A stretch of 64,000 nt of DNA, taken from Mycolicibacterium poriferae. Its GTDB lineage: Bacteria > Actinomycetota > Actinomycetes > Mycobacteriales > Mycobacteriaceae. Where the stretch lies: assembly GCF_010728325.1 (NCBI RefSeq), contig NZ_AP022570.1, positions 1,054,001 to 1,118,000 of the forward strand, in the 5' to 3' direction. The notes under the pieces are model-generated. The model did no database searches. It was not told where the DNA came from and worked only from the letters and a program-made list of their open reading frames with translations. This document shows, one piece after another, positions 36,412 through 45,724 of this stretch. A program made the position numbers and the translations under genes. The first letter of the stretch is position 1, and every line of letters starts with the position of its first letter.

Positions 36412-39400
36412 ATGGGGGGTACGTTCAGCGATCTCATGGCCCAGTTCGACCCTGTCAACCGGAAGAGGAAGGGTGATCAGTTCGAGCTTGTCTGCAAGTG
36501 GTTCCTCGAAAACGACCCGACTTATCAGTCGCTGCTCCGGCGGGTGTGGATGTGGGACGACTGGCCTGGGAGGCAAGGAATAGACGCTGGCATCGACCTT
36601 GTCGCTGAAGATCACGACGGCCGACTGTGGGCGATCCAGGCCAAGGCATATAACCCAGCAAACAGCGTCAGCAAGCGCGACGTGGACAAGTTCATCGCGG
36701 AGTCCAGCCGCAAGACGTTTGCCTACCGGCTCCTGATCGGGACGACCGACAAGCGGCACCACCTCGCCACGAAACTGATGGACGACTTGGACATCCCGTT
36801 CATCGGGCTGACCCGGTTGCGGCAGGCGGACGACTACCTGGACTGGCCAGAGAACACAGCGACGCTGCGCCCCTCGAAGCCGCCGAAGCCGAAGAAGCCG
36901 TGGGACTACCAGAAGGCGGCCATCAACGATGTGGTGAAGGGCTTCAAGGCCGCCGACCGGGGCCAGCTGATCATGGCCTGCGGTACCGGCAAGACGCTCA
37001 CCGCATGGTTCATCAAGGAGAGACTCGTTGCCGAGCGCACTCTCGTTCTAGTTCCCTCGCTGTCGCTGCTGAAGCAGACGATGCTGGAGTGGCAGACCGC
37101 TGACCCGAGGAAGCCATTCGCCGCGCTGCCGGTGTGCAGCGACGAGACCGTGGGCAGCCTCGGAGAGGACGCGGCGGTCTCGCACACCAGCGATCTGGGT
37201 GTGCCGGTTACCACCGACCCCACCAAGATTGCCGAGTTCCTGCGCAAGCGTTCGGGTCCGCGAGTGGTGTTTTCCACCTACCAGTCCTCACCCCAGATCG
37301 CCGCCGCCTTCAAGCTGGGCCGGGTGCCAGCGTTCGATCTGATCGTCGCCGACGAGGCCCACCGAGTCGCCGGTCCAGTGTCGTCTGACTTCGCCACCGT
37401 GCTCGACCCGAAGAAGATCAAGGCGGCGCAGCGCCTGTTTATGACGGCGACGCCGCGCTACTTCACCGGGCGGGTAATGCGTGCGGCCATAGAGGTGGAC
37501 TACGAGGTCGCCTCGATGGATGACGAAACGCGCTTCGGTGCGGTGTTTCATCAGCTGACCTTCAGTGAGGCAATCGAACGTGACCTACTCACGCGCTACC
37601 AAGTGGCGATTATCGGCGTGGACGACACCACCTACCGGGACTGGGCCGAGCGCGGCGTACTGGTGACCCTCGATGGCAAGAAGAAGACCGACGCCCGCTC
37701 ACTGGCCGGGCAGATCGGCCTGGCCAAGGCCATGAAGAAGTTCGACCTGCACCGTGTCATCAGCTTTCACAGCCGCGTGAAAGCAGCCAGGGAGTTCGCC
37801 GCCTCTACGCCGGAGGTGTTGGCGTGGATGCCCGCCCGGCAGCGCCCCAAGGGCCAGCTGTGGTCGAAGTATGCCTCCGGTGACATGTCGGCGGGTGAAC
37901 GCGGTGTGTTGCTCCAGCACCTCAAACATCTGGAGATCGGAGAACGGGGGCTACTCGCCAACGCCCGCTGCCTATCCGAAGGCGTCGACGTTCCGGCTCT
38001 CGACGGAGTGGCGTTCATCGATCCGCGCCGCTCGGAGGTGGACATCGTTCAGGCCGTCGGTCGGGCAATCCGCAAGTCGGAGAGTAAGACGGTCGGCACC
38101 ATCGTCATCCCGGTGCTAATCAACACTGACGAGGACCCCGAGGTGGCCCTGGACTCGTCGGCGTTCAAGCCTGTGTGGGACGTCATCAAAGCCCTACGGG
38201 CGCACGATGCAGACCTCGGCGAGAAACTGGACGCCCTCCGACGCGAAATGGGGCGTAAGGGAGCCAAGCCGCGGCTGCCAAGCGAGATTTATGTCGATAT
38301 GCCGAAAAGCGTTAGTAGCGAATTCGCTCGCGCATTCGACATTCGGCTGGTGGATGCCACCACCGCGCCGTGGGAGTTCTGGTTCGGTCTCCTAGAGGAC
38401 TTCGTCGCGCGCCACGGTCATTCCCAGGTACTCCAGCGCATTACGACTGATGGCTACCGGCTGGGTGCGTGGGTGAGTAAGCAACGAGCTAGGCACGCCG
38501 AGGGCGCTCTCGATCCGCACAAGGTGCGCCGTCTTCAAGACCTACCTGGTTGGACATGGGAGCCGAAGGTGGACGCTTGGGAACAGGGCTTCGGACATCT
38601 CCTCCGCTATCTCGAAAGCCATGGCGATACGCGCGTCCCGTTGTCGACAACGGTCGATGGCTTTCAGCTCGGTCGGTGGGTAGTCAAGCAGCGAGGCAGG
38701 TATGCCAGTGGCACTCTCCATCCTGACCGCAAACGGCGACTGCAAGACCTGCCCGGCTGGACCTGGAACACGTTGGACGACAGCTGGGAAACGGGATTCT
38801 CCCAACTTGCCGAATATGTCAATCACCACGGCCATGCCCGCGTCCCGGTGTCTTTCATCGTCGAGGACTACCGGCTTGGCGTTTGGGTAGTTCATCAACG
38901 GAGCAGGCACGCAAGCGGAACCCTCGAAGCGGATCGCGAACGCCGACTGGAAGAACTGCCTGGCTGGACATGGGATCCGTTCGATGACAAGTGGGAGAAC
39001 GGATTTCGGCGACTAAGAGAGTACGTCGCTTGTAATGGCGATGCCCGTATGCCGGCCTCTTACACCACCGTCGATGACGGCTACCCGCTCGGATCGTGGG
39101 TCACGATCCAACGGAGTAGCCATAGCAAGGGGACTCTCGACGTTGATCGTGAACGTCGGCTACAAGCGCTGCCCGGTTGGACGTGGGACGCGGTAGCGGA
39201 CCGGTGGGAGGAAGGGTTCAGGCGGCTCAGAACCTATGTCGATCACCACGGTAATGCCCGCGTCCCTCAACCCTATGTAGTCGACGGCTATCCGCTGGGC
39301 CTGTGGGTGAATACACAGCGCGGCAGGTATGCAAAAGGAACCCTTGAAGCTGACCGCGAACGCCGCTTGGAGGAATTGCGCGGTTGGGTCTGGAGTGCGC

Positions 39401-39825
39401 GGGCAGAGGCATGGGAGGAGGGATTCAGTCGACTCGCGGACTACGCCCGGCACCACGGTCACACCACCGTTCCGCGCAATTTCATGGTGGAGGATTTCAA
39501 GCTCGGTCAGTGGGTCGGCAATCAACGGGCTAGACAGGACATCCTGGACTCGGAGCGTAAACGTCGACTCCAGGACCTCCCCGGCTGGGCCTGGGATCCC
39601 CATGCCGAGAAGTGGGAGGAGGGGTTCAGGCGGCTCCTGAACTATGTCCAGGTTCATGGTGATGCCCGCGTGCCGCGATCCCATACTGTCGATGGTTACC
39701 GACTCGGCTCGTGGACGGCTACGCAACGAAGCAGTTACAGAAAGCGGACGCTGACCCCAGACCGCGCCACCCGGCTCGACAGCTTGCCGGGCTGGACATG
39801 GGACGACCCAAGAAGATCGAGCTGA
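36412..39825 (+). CDS. Mrr-type nuclease / SF2 helicase with seven helicase-associated repeats
   Basis: A 1137-residue multidomain protein. Residues about 15-140 look like a PD-(D/E)XK (Mrr-like) nuclease: E24, D62 in GIDAGIDLV and QAK at 76-78. Residues about 160-620 are a superfamily 2 helicase with Walker A ACGTGKT (189-195), DEAH (314-317), MTATPR and the C-terminal motif VQAVGRAIR. From about 654 to the end run seven helicase-associated (PF03457) repeats of about 69 residues, each with W-x2-GF...YV..HG..RVP...LG.WV..QR...L..LPGWTW. The whole would bind, translocate on and cut DNA. It is a plausible defence or plasmid-type enzyme; no methylase or partner gene is adjacent. It lies between the two remnants of a 13E12 gene. 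Confidence 0.88.
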   Translation: MGGTFSDLMAQFDPVNRKRKGDQFELVCKWFLENDPTYQSLLRRVWMWDDWPGRQGIDAGIDLVAEDHDGRLWAIQAKAYNPANSVSKRDVDKFIAESSRKTFAYRLLIGTTDKRHHLATKLMDDLDIPFIGLTRLRQADDYLDWPENTATLRPSKPPKPKKPWDYQKAAINDVVKGFKAADRGQLIMACGTGKTLTAWFIKERLVAERTLVLVPSLSLLKQTMLEWQTADPRKPFAALPVCSDETVGSLGEDAAVSHTSDLGVPVTTDPTKIAEFLRKRSGPRVVFSTYQSSPQIAAAFKLGRVPAFDLIVADEAHRVAGPVSSDFATVLDPKKIKAAQRLFMTATPRYFTGRVMRAAIEVDYEVASMDDETRFGAVFHQLTFSEAIERDLLTRYQVAIIGVDDTTYRDWAERGVLVTLDGKKKTDARSLAGQIGLAKAMKKFDLHRVISFHSRVKAAREFAASTPEVLAWMPARQRPKGQLWSKYASGDMSAGERGVLLQHLKHLEIGERGLLANARCLSEGVDVPALDGVAFIDPRRSEVDIVQAVGRAIRKSESKTVGTIVIPVLINTDEDPEVALDSSAFKPVWDVIKALRAHDADLGEKLDALRREMGRKGAKPRLPSEIYVDMPKSVSSEFARAFDIRLVDATTAPWEFWFGLLEDFVARHGHSQVLQRITTDGYRLGAWVSKQRARHAEGALDPHKVRRLQDLPGWTWEPKVDAWEQGFGHLLRYLESHGDTRVPLSTTVDGFQLGRWVVKQRGRYASGTLHPDRKRRLQDLPGWTWNTLDDSWETGFSQLAEYVNHHGHARVPVSFIVEDYRLGVWVVHQRSRHASGTLEADRERRLEELPGWTWDPFDDKWENGFRRLREYVACNGDARMPASYTTVDDGYPLGSWVTIQRSSHSKGTLDVDRERRLQALPGWTWDAVADRWEEGFRRLRTYVDHHGNARVPQPYVVDGYPLGLWVNTQRGRYAKGTLEADRERRLEELRGWVWSARAEAWEEGFSRLADYARHHGHTTVPRNFMVEDFKLGQWVGNQRARQDILDSERKRRLQDLPGWAWDPHAEKWEEGFRRLLNYVQVHGDARVPRSHTVDGYRLGSWTATQRSSYRKRTLTPDRATRLDSLPGWTWDDPRRSS
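38371..39810 (+). repeat. Seven tandem HA-domain coding repeats (about 207 bp each)
   Basis: In-frame repeats of about 69 codons inside the helicase gene. Copies 2-7 begin WE-x-GF; the sixth is two residues shorter (GNQRARQDILDSE lacks the GTL segment) and the fourth has a two-residue insertion. DNA identity is low enough to suggest old duplication. Confidence 0.85.
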
Positions 39826-39876
39826 CGTTTGGAGGCTTCAGCCCTGCGCACTGGGTAAAGCGTTCTTCGGCCAGTT

Positions 39877-40207
39877 GTTGTCACCACCTGATCAAAACCT
39901 TCTTCAGCGGCCCGGACGGTTGGCGTGAACGGCAACTGCCGGACGGCACCATGATCTTCGTCTCCCCGTCCGGACGGCGATACACCACCAAACCACAAGG
40001 CGCCCTGTTCTTCCCGCAGCTGGCGACACCGACCGAGACATTGACCATCTCTGGGACCATCCCCGGAGCACCGCAGTCAGGAGACCCGACTCGCAGGCTG
40101 GCGATGCCGACTCGGCAGCGGACTCGCGCCCAGGACCGCGCGGACCGCATCAACTGGGAACGCGGGGTCAACAAGCGTCGCTGGGACGCCGCCCCCCGCC
40201 ATTCTAG
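39877..40207 (+). pseudogene. C-terminal remnant of the 13E12/DUF222 HNH endonuclease gene
   Basis: From about 39877 the translation reads CCHHLIKTFFSGPDGWRERQ, LPDGTMIFVSPSGRRYTT and RRTRAQDRADRI-like sequence (here QRTRAQDRADRINWERG). This is the HNH-terminal part of 13E12-repeat proteins, including the HH of the HNH site. A run of six C at 40192-40197 is followed in another frame by P-P-P-F and TAG 40205, the usual family ending, so a slip in the C run may have broken the end. The region upstream of CCHH is absent. Confidence 0.75.
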
Positions 40208-40250
40208 GTGCCTTCGGAACAGCGCCGGTCGCGCTGCGTTAAATGGTGGT

Positions 40251-40763
40251 GTGACATCCGAACCTGCGGTCGGTCAGCTGCGCTTCGTCGCGGTCGGTCA
40301 GGACGACCCGCTGGCCGCGCCGCTCATCGACGAGCTCGCCGTCGAATACGCCGAGCGCTACGGCGGAAACCGGACCCGGGTGCACACCTGGCTGCGGTCC
40401 TACCCGAGCGAGGAATTCGACCCGCCCGACGGCGGCCTGTTCATCGGGCTGCTGGACGACGAGCCGGTCACCGGTGGTGCCTTCCGCCGGTTCGACGACA
40501 CCACCGCCGAGCTGAAACGGATCTGGACCGACCACCGGCACCGCCGCCGCGGACACGGCCAGAACCTGGTGCGCCACCTGGAGGGCGAGATCGTCCGCCG
40601 GGGGTACTCGCGGATCTACCTGACCACCGGAGACCGCCAACCCGAGGCTGAGGCGCTCTACCTGTCGCTGGGGTATCAGCGGCTCGCCGAGCCGCTGCCC
40701 GCCGAGGAGGTCTACCCGATCGCGTTCGTCAAGGCGGTGGGCACGGCCGGGCCCGACCGATAG
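40251..40763 (+). CDS. GNAT-family acetyltransferase
   Basis: A 170-residue N-acetyltransferase. The acetyl-CoA site appears in AELKRIWTDHRHRRRGHGQNLVRHLE (motif A, RxxGxG-like) and the C-terminal EAEALYLSLGYQRLAEP motif B. The substrate is unknown. GTG 40251 begins the domain; the open frame continues upstream into the 13E12 remnant, which is coincidental. The next gene has its own -10 at this gene's stop codon. Confidence 0.88.
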   Translation: MTSEPAVGQLRFVAVGQDDPLAAPLIDELAVEYAERYGGNRTRVHTWLRSYPSEEFDPPDGGLFIGLLDDEPVTGGAFRRFDDTTAELKRIWTDHRHRRRGHGQNLVRHLEGEIVRRGYSRIYLTTGDRQPEAEALYLSLGYQRLAEPLPAEEVYPIAFVKAVGTAGPDR

Positions 40764-40766
40764 GGT
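40761..40766 (+). promoter_or_regulatory. TAGGGT -10 element of the small membrane protein gene
   Basis: The hexamer starts at the TAG stop of the GNAT gene and is followed by 6 nt and GTG 40773, a leaderless arrangement. Confidence 0.45.
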
Positions 40767-40772
40767 TGCTCT

Positions 40773-41063
40773 GTGTCGCAGGCGACCGTGGGGTGGTTGA
40801 TGCTCGCCGCTGCGGCATTGACTTTCCTGTTCGGCGGACTGTCGCGGGTCTTCATCGGCCGAAATCGCGACACTGCCCCGGTGCGCCGACTCGTGCACGT
40901 GTTCCGCCGCACCGGGATCGCGCGCGTGCTGTTCGGCCGGTTCGAAGCCGACGTGCTAAACGACGACGAACTCGACACCATGATCCTGATGCCCGCCATC
41001 GTCATCGCCTGCGGTCTGTGCCTGACCGCGATCTTCCTGCTCGGCTACGACACGCTTGCGTGA
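40773..41063 (+). CDS. Small two-helix membrane protein
   Basis: A 96-residue protein with two membrane helices (about 5-25 and 71-92) joined by a basic cytoplasmic loop (RNRDTAPVRRLVHVFRRTGIARVLFGRFEAD). No motif is recognised. It overlaps the convergent MBL hydrolase gene by 19 bp. Confidence 0.68.
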   Translation: MSQATVGWLMLAAAALTFLFGGLSRVFIGRNRDTAPVRRLVHVFRRTGIARVLFGRFEADVLNDDELDTMILMPAIVIACGLCLTAIFLLGYDTLA

Positions 41064-41788
41064 GTGGCCTGATCCACCGCGTCCCGCACCGGGCCCCGCC
41101 ACAGCGGCCCGTGTCCGGGCAGCAGCACCTCGGCGTCGAGCATGCCCAATGCCGACAGGCTGCGCCGGCAGGCTGCGTCATCGTGGTTGAACATCGACGG
41201 GAGCAACTGCGGACCCGGCCGCGAGGCCACCGGATGCCCCGTGATGAGCGCATCCCCGGCGACGAGCACCCCGTCGACCAGATACGAGCAGTGCCCGCCG
41301 GTGTGCCCGGGCGTGGGGACCGCGACCGGGGCGCCGGGCAGCACCGCACCGAGGTCCTCGGTGAACGCCAGCGTGCTCGGGATGCCGGCGTGGGTGAGTG
41401 CGCCCTTGCGCATGATCGCCACCGACCACCGCAGCCACCTCGGCTGCCAGGCATGCGCCGCCACCGCCAGCGGGGACGCCTGCTCGAGGTACTCGCGTTT
41501 GGCGTGGCCCACCTCGTCGGCGTGGCAGTACACCGGGGTGCCGTGCGTCTCGGCGAACCAGATCGCGGTGCCGAAATGGTCGATGTGGGCGTGGGTCAAC
41601 AGGATCGCGCGGACATCGGTCACGCCGAAGCCGAGCTCACCTAGGGAGGCGAGCACGTCGGGACGGCTGCCGGGGAACCCGGCGTCGATCAGGATCACCC
41701 CGTCGTCGCCGGTCACCAGCGTCCAGTTGACCAGGTCGGTCTGGGCGAAATGAACGTGGTCGGTGACGGCTGTCAGAACCGGTGCCAT
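41045..41788 (-). CDS. Metallo-beta-lactamase fold hydrolase (Rv0406c-like)
   Basis: A 247-residue MBL-fold hydrolase. The metal motif THAHIDHFG (HxHxDH) and the later ligands in [16 protein letters not shown] and LLPGHGP are all present, so a dinuclear metal site is expected. The substrate is unknown. ATG 41788 is supported by TACACT 6 nt upstream on the minus strand. It is divergent from fgd, as Rv0406c is from Rv0407. Confidence 0.9.
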   Translation of the reverse strand: MAPVLTAVTDHVHFAQTDLVNWTLVTGDDGVILIDAGFPGSRPDVLASLGELGFGVTDVRAILLTHAHIDHFGTAIWFAETHGTPVYCHADEVGHAKREYLEQASPLAVAAHAWQPRWLRWSVAIMRKGALTHAGIPSTLAFTEDLGAVLPGAPVAVPTPGHTGGHCSYLVDGVLVAGDALITGHPVASRPGPQLLPSMFNHDDAACRRSLSALGMLDAEVLLPGHGPLWRGPVRDAVDQATHASVS

Positions 41789-41794
41789 CTGGCG

Positions 41795-41800
41795 AGTGTA
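41795..41800 (-). promoter_or_regulatory. TACACT -10 element of the MBL hydrolase gene
   Basis: On the minus strand TACACT is followed by 6 nt and ATG 41788, a leaderless arrangement. Confidence 0.45.
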
Positions 41801-41811
41801 GAAACATAGGT

Positions 41812-42822
41812 ATGGCTGAACTGAAACTGGGCTACAAGGCGTCGGCGGAGCAGTTCGCGCCACGTGAACTCGTCGAACTGGCGGTCGCCGCGGAGGACCA
41901 CGGCATGGACACCGCCACCGTCAGCGACCACTTCCAGCCGTGGCGCCACGAGGGCGGCCACGCACCGTTCTCGCTGGCCTGGATGACCGCCGTCGGCGAA
42001 CGCACCAAGCGCCTCAACCTGGGTACCTCGGTGCTGACGCCCACGTTCCGCTACAACCCGGCCGTCATCGCCCAGGCCTTCGCGACGATGGCGTGCCTGT
42101 ACCCGCAGCGCATCTTCCTCGGCGTCGGCACCGGCGAGGCGCTCAATGAGATCGCCACCGGCTACGAAGGCGAATGGCCCGAGTTCAAAGAACGCTTCGC
42201 CCGGCTGCGCGAATCGGTGCGGCTGATGCGCGAGCTGTGGCTGGGCGACCGCGTCGACTTCGACGGCGAGTACTACAAGCTCAAGGGCGCCTCCATCTAC
42301 GACGTCCCCGAAGGCGGCGTGCCGGTCTACATCGCCGCCGGCGGACCCGTCGTCGCCAAGTACGCCGGGCGCGCCGGTGACGGCTTCATCTGCACCTCCG
42401 GCAAGGGCGAGGAGCTCTACAAGGACAAGCTCATCCCGGCGGTGAAAGAGGGTGCCGACAAGGCCGACCGCGACGCCGACGACATCGACCGGATGATCGA
42501 GATCAAGATCTCCTACGACACCGACCCCGAACTCGCGCTGGAGAACACCCGGTTCTGGGCGCCGCTGTCGCTGTCCGCCGAGCAGAAGCACAGCATCGAC
42601 GACCCGATGGAGATGGAGAAAGCCGCCGACGAACTGCCGATCGAGCAGGTCGCCAAGCGCTGGATCGTCGCCTCGGACCCCGACGAGGCCGTGGACAAGG
42701 TCAAGGACTACGTCGGGTGGGGCCTCAATCACCTGGTGTTCCACGCCCCCGGACACGACCAGATGCGTTTCCTGGAACTGTTCAAGCGCGACCTCGAGCC
42801 GAGGCTGCGGCGCCTGGCCTGA
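41812..42822 (+). CDS. fgd: F420-dependent glucose-6-phosphate dehydrogenase
   Basis: FGD oxidises glucose 6-phosphate with coenzyme F420, giving the F420H2 that mycobacteria use for reductive stress defence and nitroimidazole prodrug activation. The 336-residue luciferase-like TIM-barrel enzyme has the full family length and signatures: [39 protein letters not shown] (with the conserved His in SDH), [31 protein letters not shown] and [15 protein letters not shown] 41812 gives exactly the Rv0407 length I recall. It lies 23 bp from the divergent MBL gene. Confidence 0.97.
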   Translation: MAELKLGYKASAEQFAPRELVELAVAAEDHGMDTATVSDHFQPWRHEGGHAPFSLAWMTAVGERTKRLNLGTSVLTPTFRYNPAVIAQAFATMACLYPQRIFLGVGTGEALNEIATGYEGEWPEFKERFARLRESVRLMRELWLGDRVDFDGEYYKLKGASIYDVPEGGVPVYIAAGGPVVAKYAGRAGDGFICTSGKGEELYKDKLIPAVKEGADKADRDADDIDRMIEIKISYDTDPELALENTRFWAPLSLSAEQKHSIDDPMEMEKAADELPIEQVAKRWIVASDPDEAVDKVKDYVGWGLNHLVFHAPGHDQMRFLELFKRDLEPRLRRLA

Positions 42823-42838
42823 GCCAGACCGCAGCGAG

Positions 42839-43810
42839 ATGATCCGATTTCTCGCGACCGTGCTGGGCCTGCTGGCCCTGGCGGTCGGGACGGTGGCTGT
42901 CGCGGCGCGGTATCTGACGATCTCGGCGCATCCCGGTCTGGTGCTGGCCGCCGCCGCGCCGTATCTCGCTGTCGCCGCCCCGGTGGCGGTGCTGCTGCTG
43001 GTGGCGGGTCGGCGGTGGCTGCTGACGCTGCTTGCGGTGGCCCTCACCGCGGCCTCGGTCTGGGTCTATGCGCCCCGCTACCTACCGGCCCAGCAGCCGC
43101 AGCAGGCCGTGGCCGACGTACGCGTGCTGACCACCAATCTCGGTATGGGACAGGCGGATCCCGCGGCCCTCGTGGCGCTGTCGCGTGACGCCGCCGACGT
43201 CGTCGCGGTCCAGGAGATGACCCAGTCCGCGGCCGACGGGCTGACCGCGGCCGGGATGGACGCGGTGTTCCCGCACCGGGTGATCCTGCCCGCACCCCTG
43301 GCCTCGGGGATCGGGTTGTGGAGCCGGCACCCCATCGTGCAGTCCGGCCGCATCGACGGATACGCCCTGCCCATGCTGGGCACCCGCATCCGCATCCCGG
43401 GCGTGGCCGTCGACACCACGGTGCTCTCGGTGCACCTGGCCGCGCCGTGGCCGCAGCCGATCGACCAGTGGTTGCGCGACATCGCCGCCTTTCCCGCGAC
43501 CCTCGACGAGCTGGGCCGCGCCGCCGGTGCCGGCGCCGTCATCGTCGCCGGGGACTTCAACGCGACCGCCGACATGGCCCCGTTCCGCGAACTGCTGCAG
43601 CAGGGCTACGGCGACGCCGCGGCCGAAGCGGGCGCCGGCCTCGCCCGCACCTACCCGGGGCGCGGCCGCTGGCCCCCGGTGATCGGTATCGACCACGTCC
43701 TGGTCAAGCACGCCACCGCGGTGTCTGCGCGCACCGTCACGGTCCCCGGAGCCGACCATCGCGGCCTACTGGCCACGGTTGCGGTGCCGGTGGACATGAC
43801 GGCCAGTTGA
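42839..43810 (+). CDS. Membrane-anchored endonuclease/exonuclease/phosphatase family protein
   Basis: A 323-residue protein with about three N-terminal membrane helices (4-22, 30-60, 62-80) and an EEP-fold domain (about 92-315). The domain retains VQEMT (metal-binding Glu), SVHLAAPW, GDFNAT and the terminal IDHVLV and DHRGLLATV catalytic His segments. The domain probably faces outward. EEP proteins of this type hydrolyse phosphodiester or lipid-phosphate bonds. It starts 16 bp after fgd and may be co-transcribed; M. tuberculosis has pta here instead, from memory. Confidence 0.88.
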   Translation: MIRFLATVLGLLALAVGTVAVAARYLTISAHPGLVLAAAAPYLAVAAPVAVLLLVAGRRWLLTLLAVALTAASVWVYAPRYLPAQQPQQAVADVRVLTTNLGMGQADPAALVALSRDAADVVAVQEMTQSAADGLTAAGMDAVFPHRVILPAPLASGIGLWSRHPIVQSGRIDGYALPMLGTRIRIPGVAVDTTVLSVHLAAPWPQPIDQWLRDIAAFPATLDELGRAAGAGAVIVAGDFNATADMAPFRELLQQGYGDAAAEAGAGLARTYPGRGRWPPVIGIDHVLVKHATAVSARTVTVPGADHRGLLATVAVPVDMTAS

Positions 43811-43828
43811 ACGACTGCGGGGCGAGGG

Positions 43829-45724
43829 TCAGCCGCCGTCCGGCGCCGACCGCGCGCCGTGCGGGTGGATCCGCCGACGTATTTCGCCGGCCGGGTTCGG
43901 CAGCGGCGGAAACACGAGGGTCAGCGTCGCCGCCAGTGTGAAGTAACTCCGCAGAATCCGAAAACCGAGGTAGGCGGGTAGGTAGAGCACGGCGTCCGGG
44001 CGGCGCCACAGCAGGCAGATCAGGACCGCCATCATCGCCGGCACGCCGGCGACGGTAGCGACGATCGGCTGCCAGTGCAGCCCGCTGAAGTTCACCCGGA
44101 AGACAGCGACGATGAACAGCGCATAGATCAGGATTGGGGCGAGCATGGCCCGCCGCGCAGCACTGGCAAGCATGAACGGCAGCACGATCGACCCGATGAT
44201 CGAGTCCCGGTCGAACAGGACCGCTCGATTGTTCGAAGCGAGGTGGTAAATGCTGCGGAACCACCGGACTCGCTGTTCCCTCAGATGTGCGTAGGTCTGC
44301 GGTGTCTCACTGAAATACCGCACCCGCGGGTCGGACACCGTGGTGTATCCGGCGGCGTTCATGCGTATGCAGATGTCGACATCCTCGCCGTTCATGCCCT
44401 GGCAGAGGCCGCCGACCTCGTCGAGTGCCTGCCGCCGATACACCGAGAGCATGCCCGGGACCCCGAGCACACCCTGGTAGGCGAATTGGGAGACCTGGAA
44501 GAAGCCGTGCCGCATCAGCACTTCCACCAATCGCACCTTGTCGATCAGCGTTTGCGTAGTGGCGGGAAGGGGCAGTCCGCCGACGGCTGCCACGTCAGGA
44601 TTCGCGAAGTGGCGCAACGCCTTCGTGAACGCATCCGCTCCGACGATCGTGTCGGCATCGACTCGCACCACGAAAGCTTCGTCGATCTGTCGCAGCCCGC
44701 GGTTGAGGGCTATCGCCTTGCCGGGTTCTTCGCAGTGCAGGACGGTTCCGGTGAGGTGGACGCATGCGGCCACCGCGCGTTCGGCGACATCTCTGGTGGC
44801 GTCGGTCGAGGCGTTGTCGACGACGTATATCCGGACCTGGCCGGAGTAGTGCGCGGCCGCACGATCGACGGCGAAGATGGTCTTCGTGATGCCGTGCGCT
44901 TCGTTGTGTGCCGGGATCAGCACAGCCAGATCCGGAGTGAATGATCTCCTGCCCGAACGGTACAGCAACCACCAGCCCAGCGCCCCGGTCATAGCGACGA
45001 ATATCTGTTGGGCGAGAAAGACTCCCGGGCCAACACCACCCAGAAGTGCCCACTCGCGAAGCTCGGCGACTGTCGGCAGGAAGCGGCGCTCGATCACCGC
45101 CGCAGCGATCAGGGCGATGGCCAATGGCAACAACAGTCGCACATATGCCCTCGATGGTGTCCGCGGGCGAAAGGGTCCCGGTGCCAACTGCGGCAGGTTG
45201 GCGTGCCTGACGATGGTGTGCGGGAAGATCAGTAGGGCCACGAGGACCGAGATCACCTGCTGGCTGATCGCGGGTACCTCGGCGAGCCCGGCTCGGCCCA
45301 GCGACCAGGCGACCAGATCGACCAGCACGCAGACCACGGCGAACTTGCCCAGTAACGAACCTGCGAGGGCGACCCGCCGCCACAGGTTTCCGTAGGCGTA
45401 GCAGGCATAGGTGAGGAAGAACACCACCACGAACAGGCGGGTCGGCGCCAACGCGGTGCCGTGGGCGGCGGTCAGGACCAGCAGATCGCGTCGGTCCGAC
45501 CACGCGGCACCTCTGACCAGAAGCATCTGCAGGCACATCGTGATCGCCGTGGCGCCGGCGAAAGTCAGCAGGAAACCGTTGACCACACCAGCGGGTCGGT
45601 CAACCGAATACCGTGCCGGTGCACTGTCGACCGAGCGGTAGTGCTCGGCGATCGCCACGATGGAACCATCACCGGCGAAATGATCTCCGAGGCGGTCATG
45701 CGCCGGTTGCGCGGCTATCGTCAC
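43829..45724 (-). CDS. Membrane glycosyltransferase family 2 (cellulose/hyaluronan synthase-like)
   Basis: A 631-residue processive-type GT2 synthase. About seven membrane helices precede the catalytic domain (residues about 262-490). The catalytic residues are intact: D303 in VVDNASTDATRD, D356-x-D358 in VRVDADTI, the acceptor-site GED at 446-448 and QRVRW at 484-488. Three further helices follow (about 505-610). This set defines synthases that polymerise and extrude a polysaccharide from a UDP-sugar. No PilZ domain is attached. The GTG start overlaps the stop of the BcsB-like gene by 4 bp. Confidence 0.9.
   Translation of the reverse strand: MTIAAQPAHDRLGDHFAGDGSIVAIAEHYRSVDSAPARYSVDRPAGVVNGFLLTFAGATAITMCLQMLLVRGAAWSDRRDLLVLTAAHGTALAPTRLFVVVFFLTYACYAYGNLWRRVALAGSLLGKFAVVCVLVDLVAWSLGRAGLAEVPAISQQVISVLVALLIFPHTIVRHANLPQLAPGPFRPRTPSRAYVRLLLPLAIALIAAAVIERRFLPTVAELREWALLGGVGPGVFLAQQIFVAMTGALGWWLLYRSGRRSFTPDLAVLIPAHNEAHGITKTIFAVDRAAAHYSGQVRIYVVDNASTDATRDVAERAVAACVHLTGTVLHCEEPGKAIALNRGLRQIDEAFVVRVDADTIVGADAFTKALRHFANPDVAAVGGLPLPATTQTLIDKVRLVEVLMRHGFFQVSQFAYQGVLGVPGMLSVYRRQALDEVGGLCQGMNGEDVDICIRMNAAGYTTVSDPRVRYFSETPQTYAHLREQRVRWFRSIYHLASNNRAVLFDRDSIIGSIVLPFMLASAARRAMLAPILIYALFIVAVFRVNFSGLHWQPIVATVAGVPAMMAVLICLLWRRPDAVLYLPAYLGFRILRSYFTLAATLTLVFPPLPNPAGEIRRRIHPHGARSAPDGG

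Noticed and set aside
39711..40250. N-terminal extension making a 350-residue GNAT protein
   Set aside because: The upstream part is the 13E12 remnant in a coincident frame; the acetyltransferase domain begins at GTG 40251.
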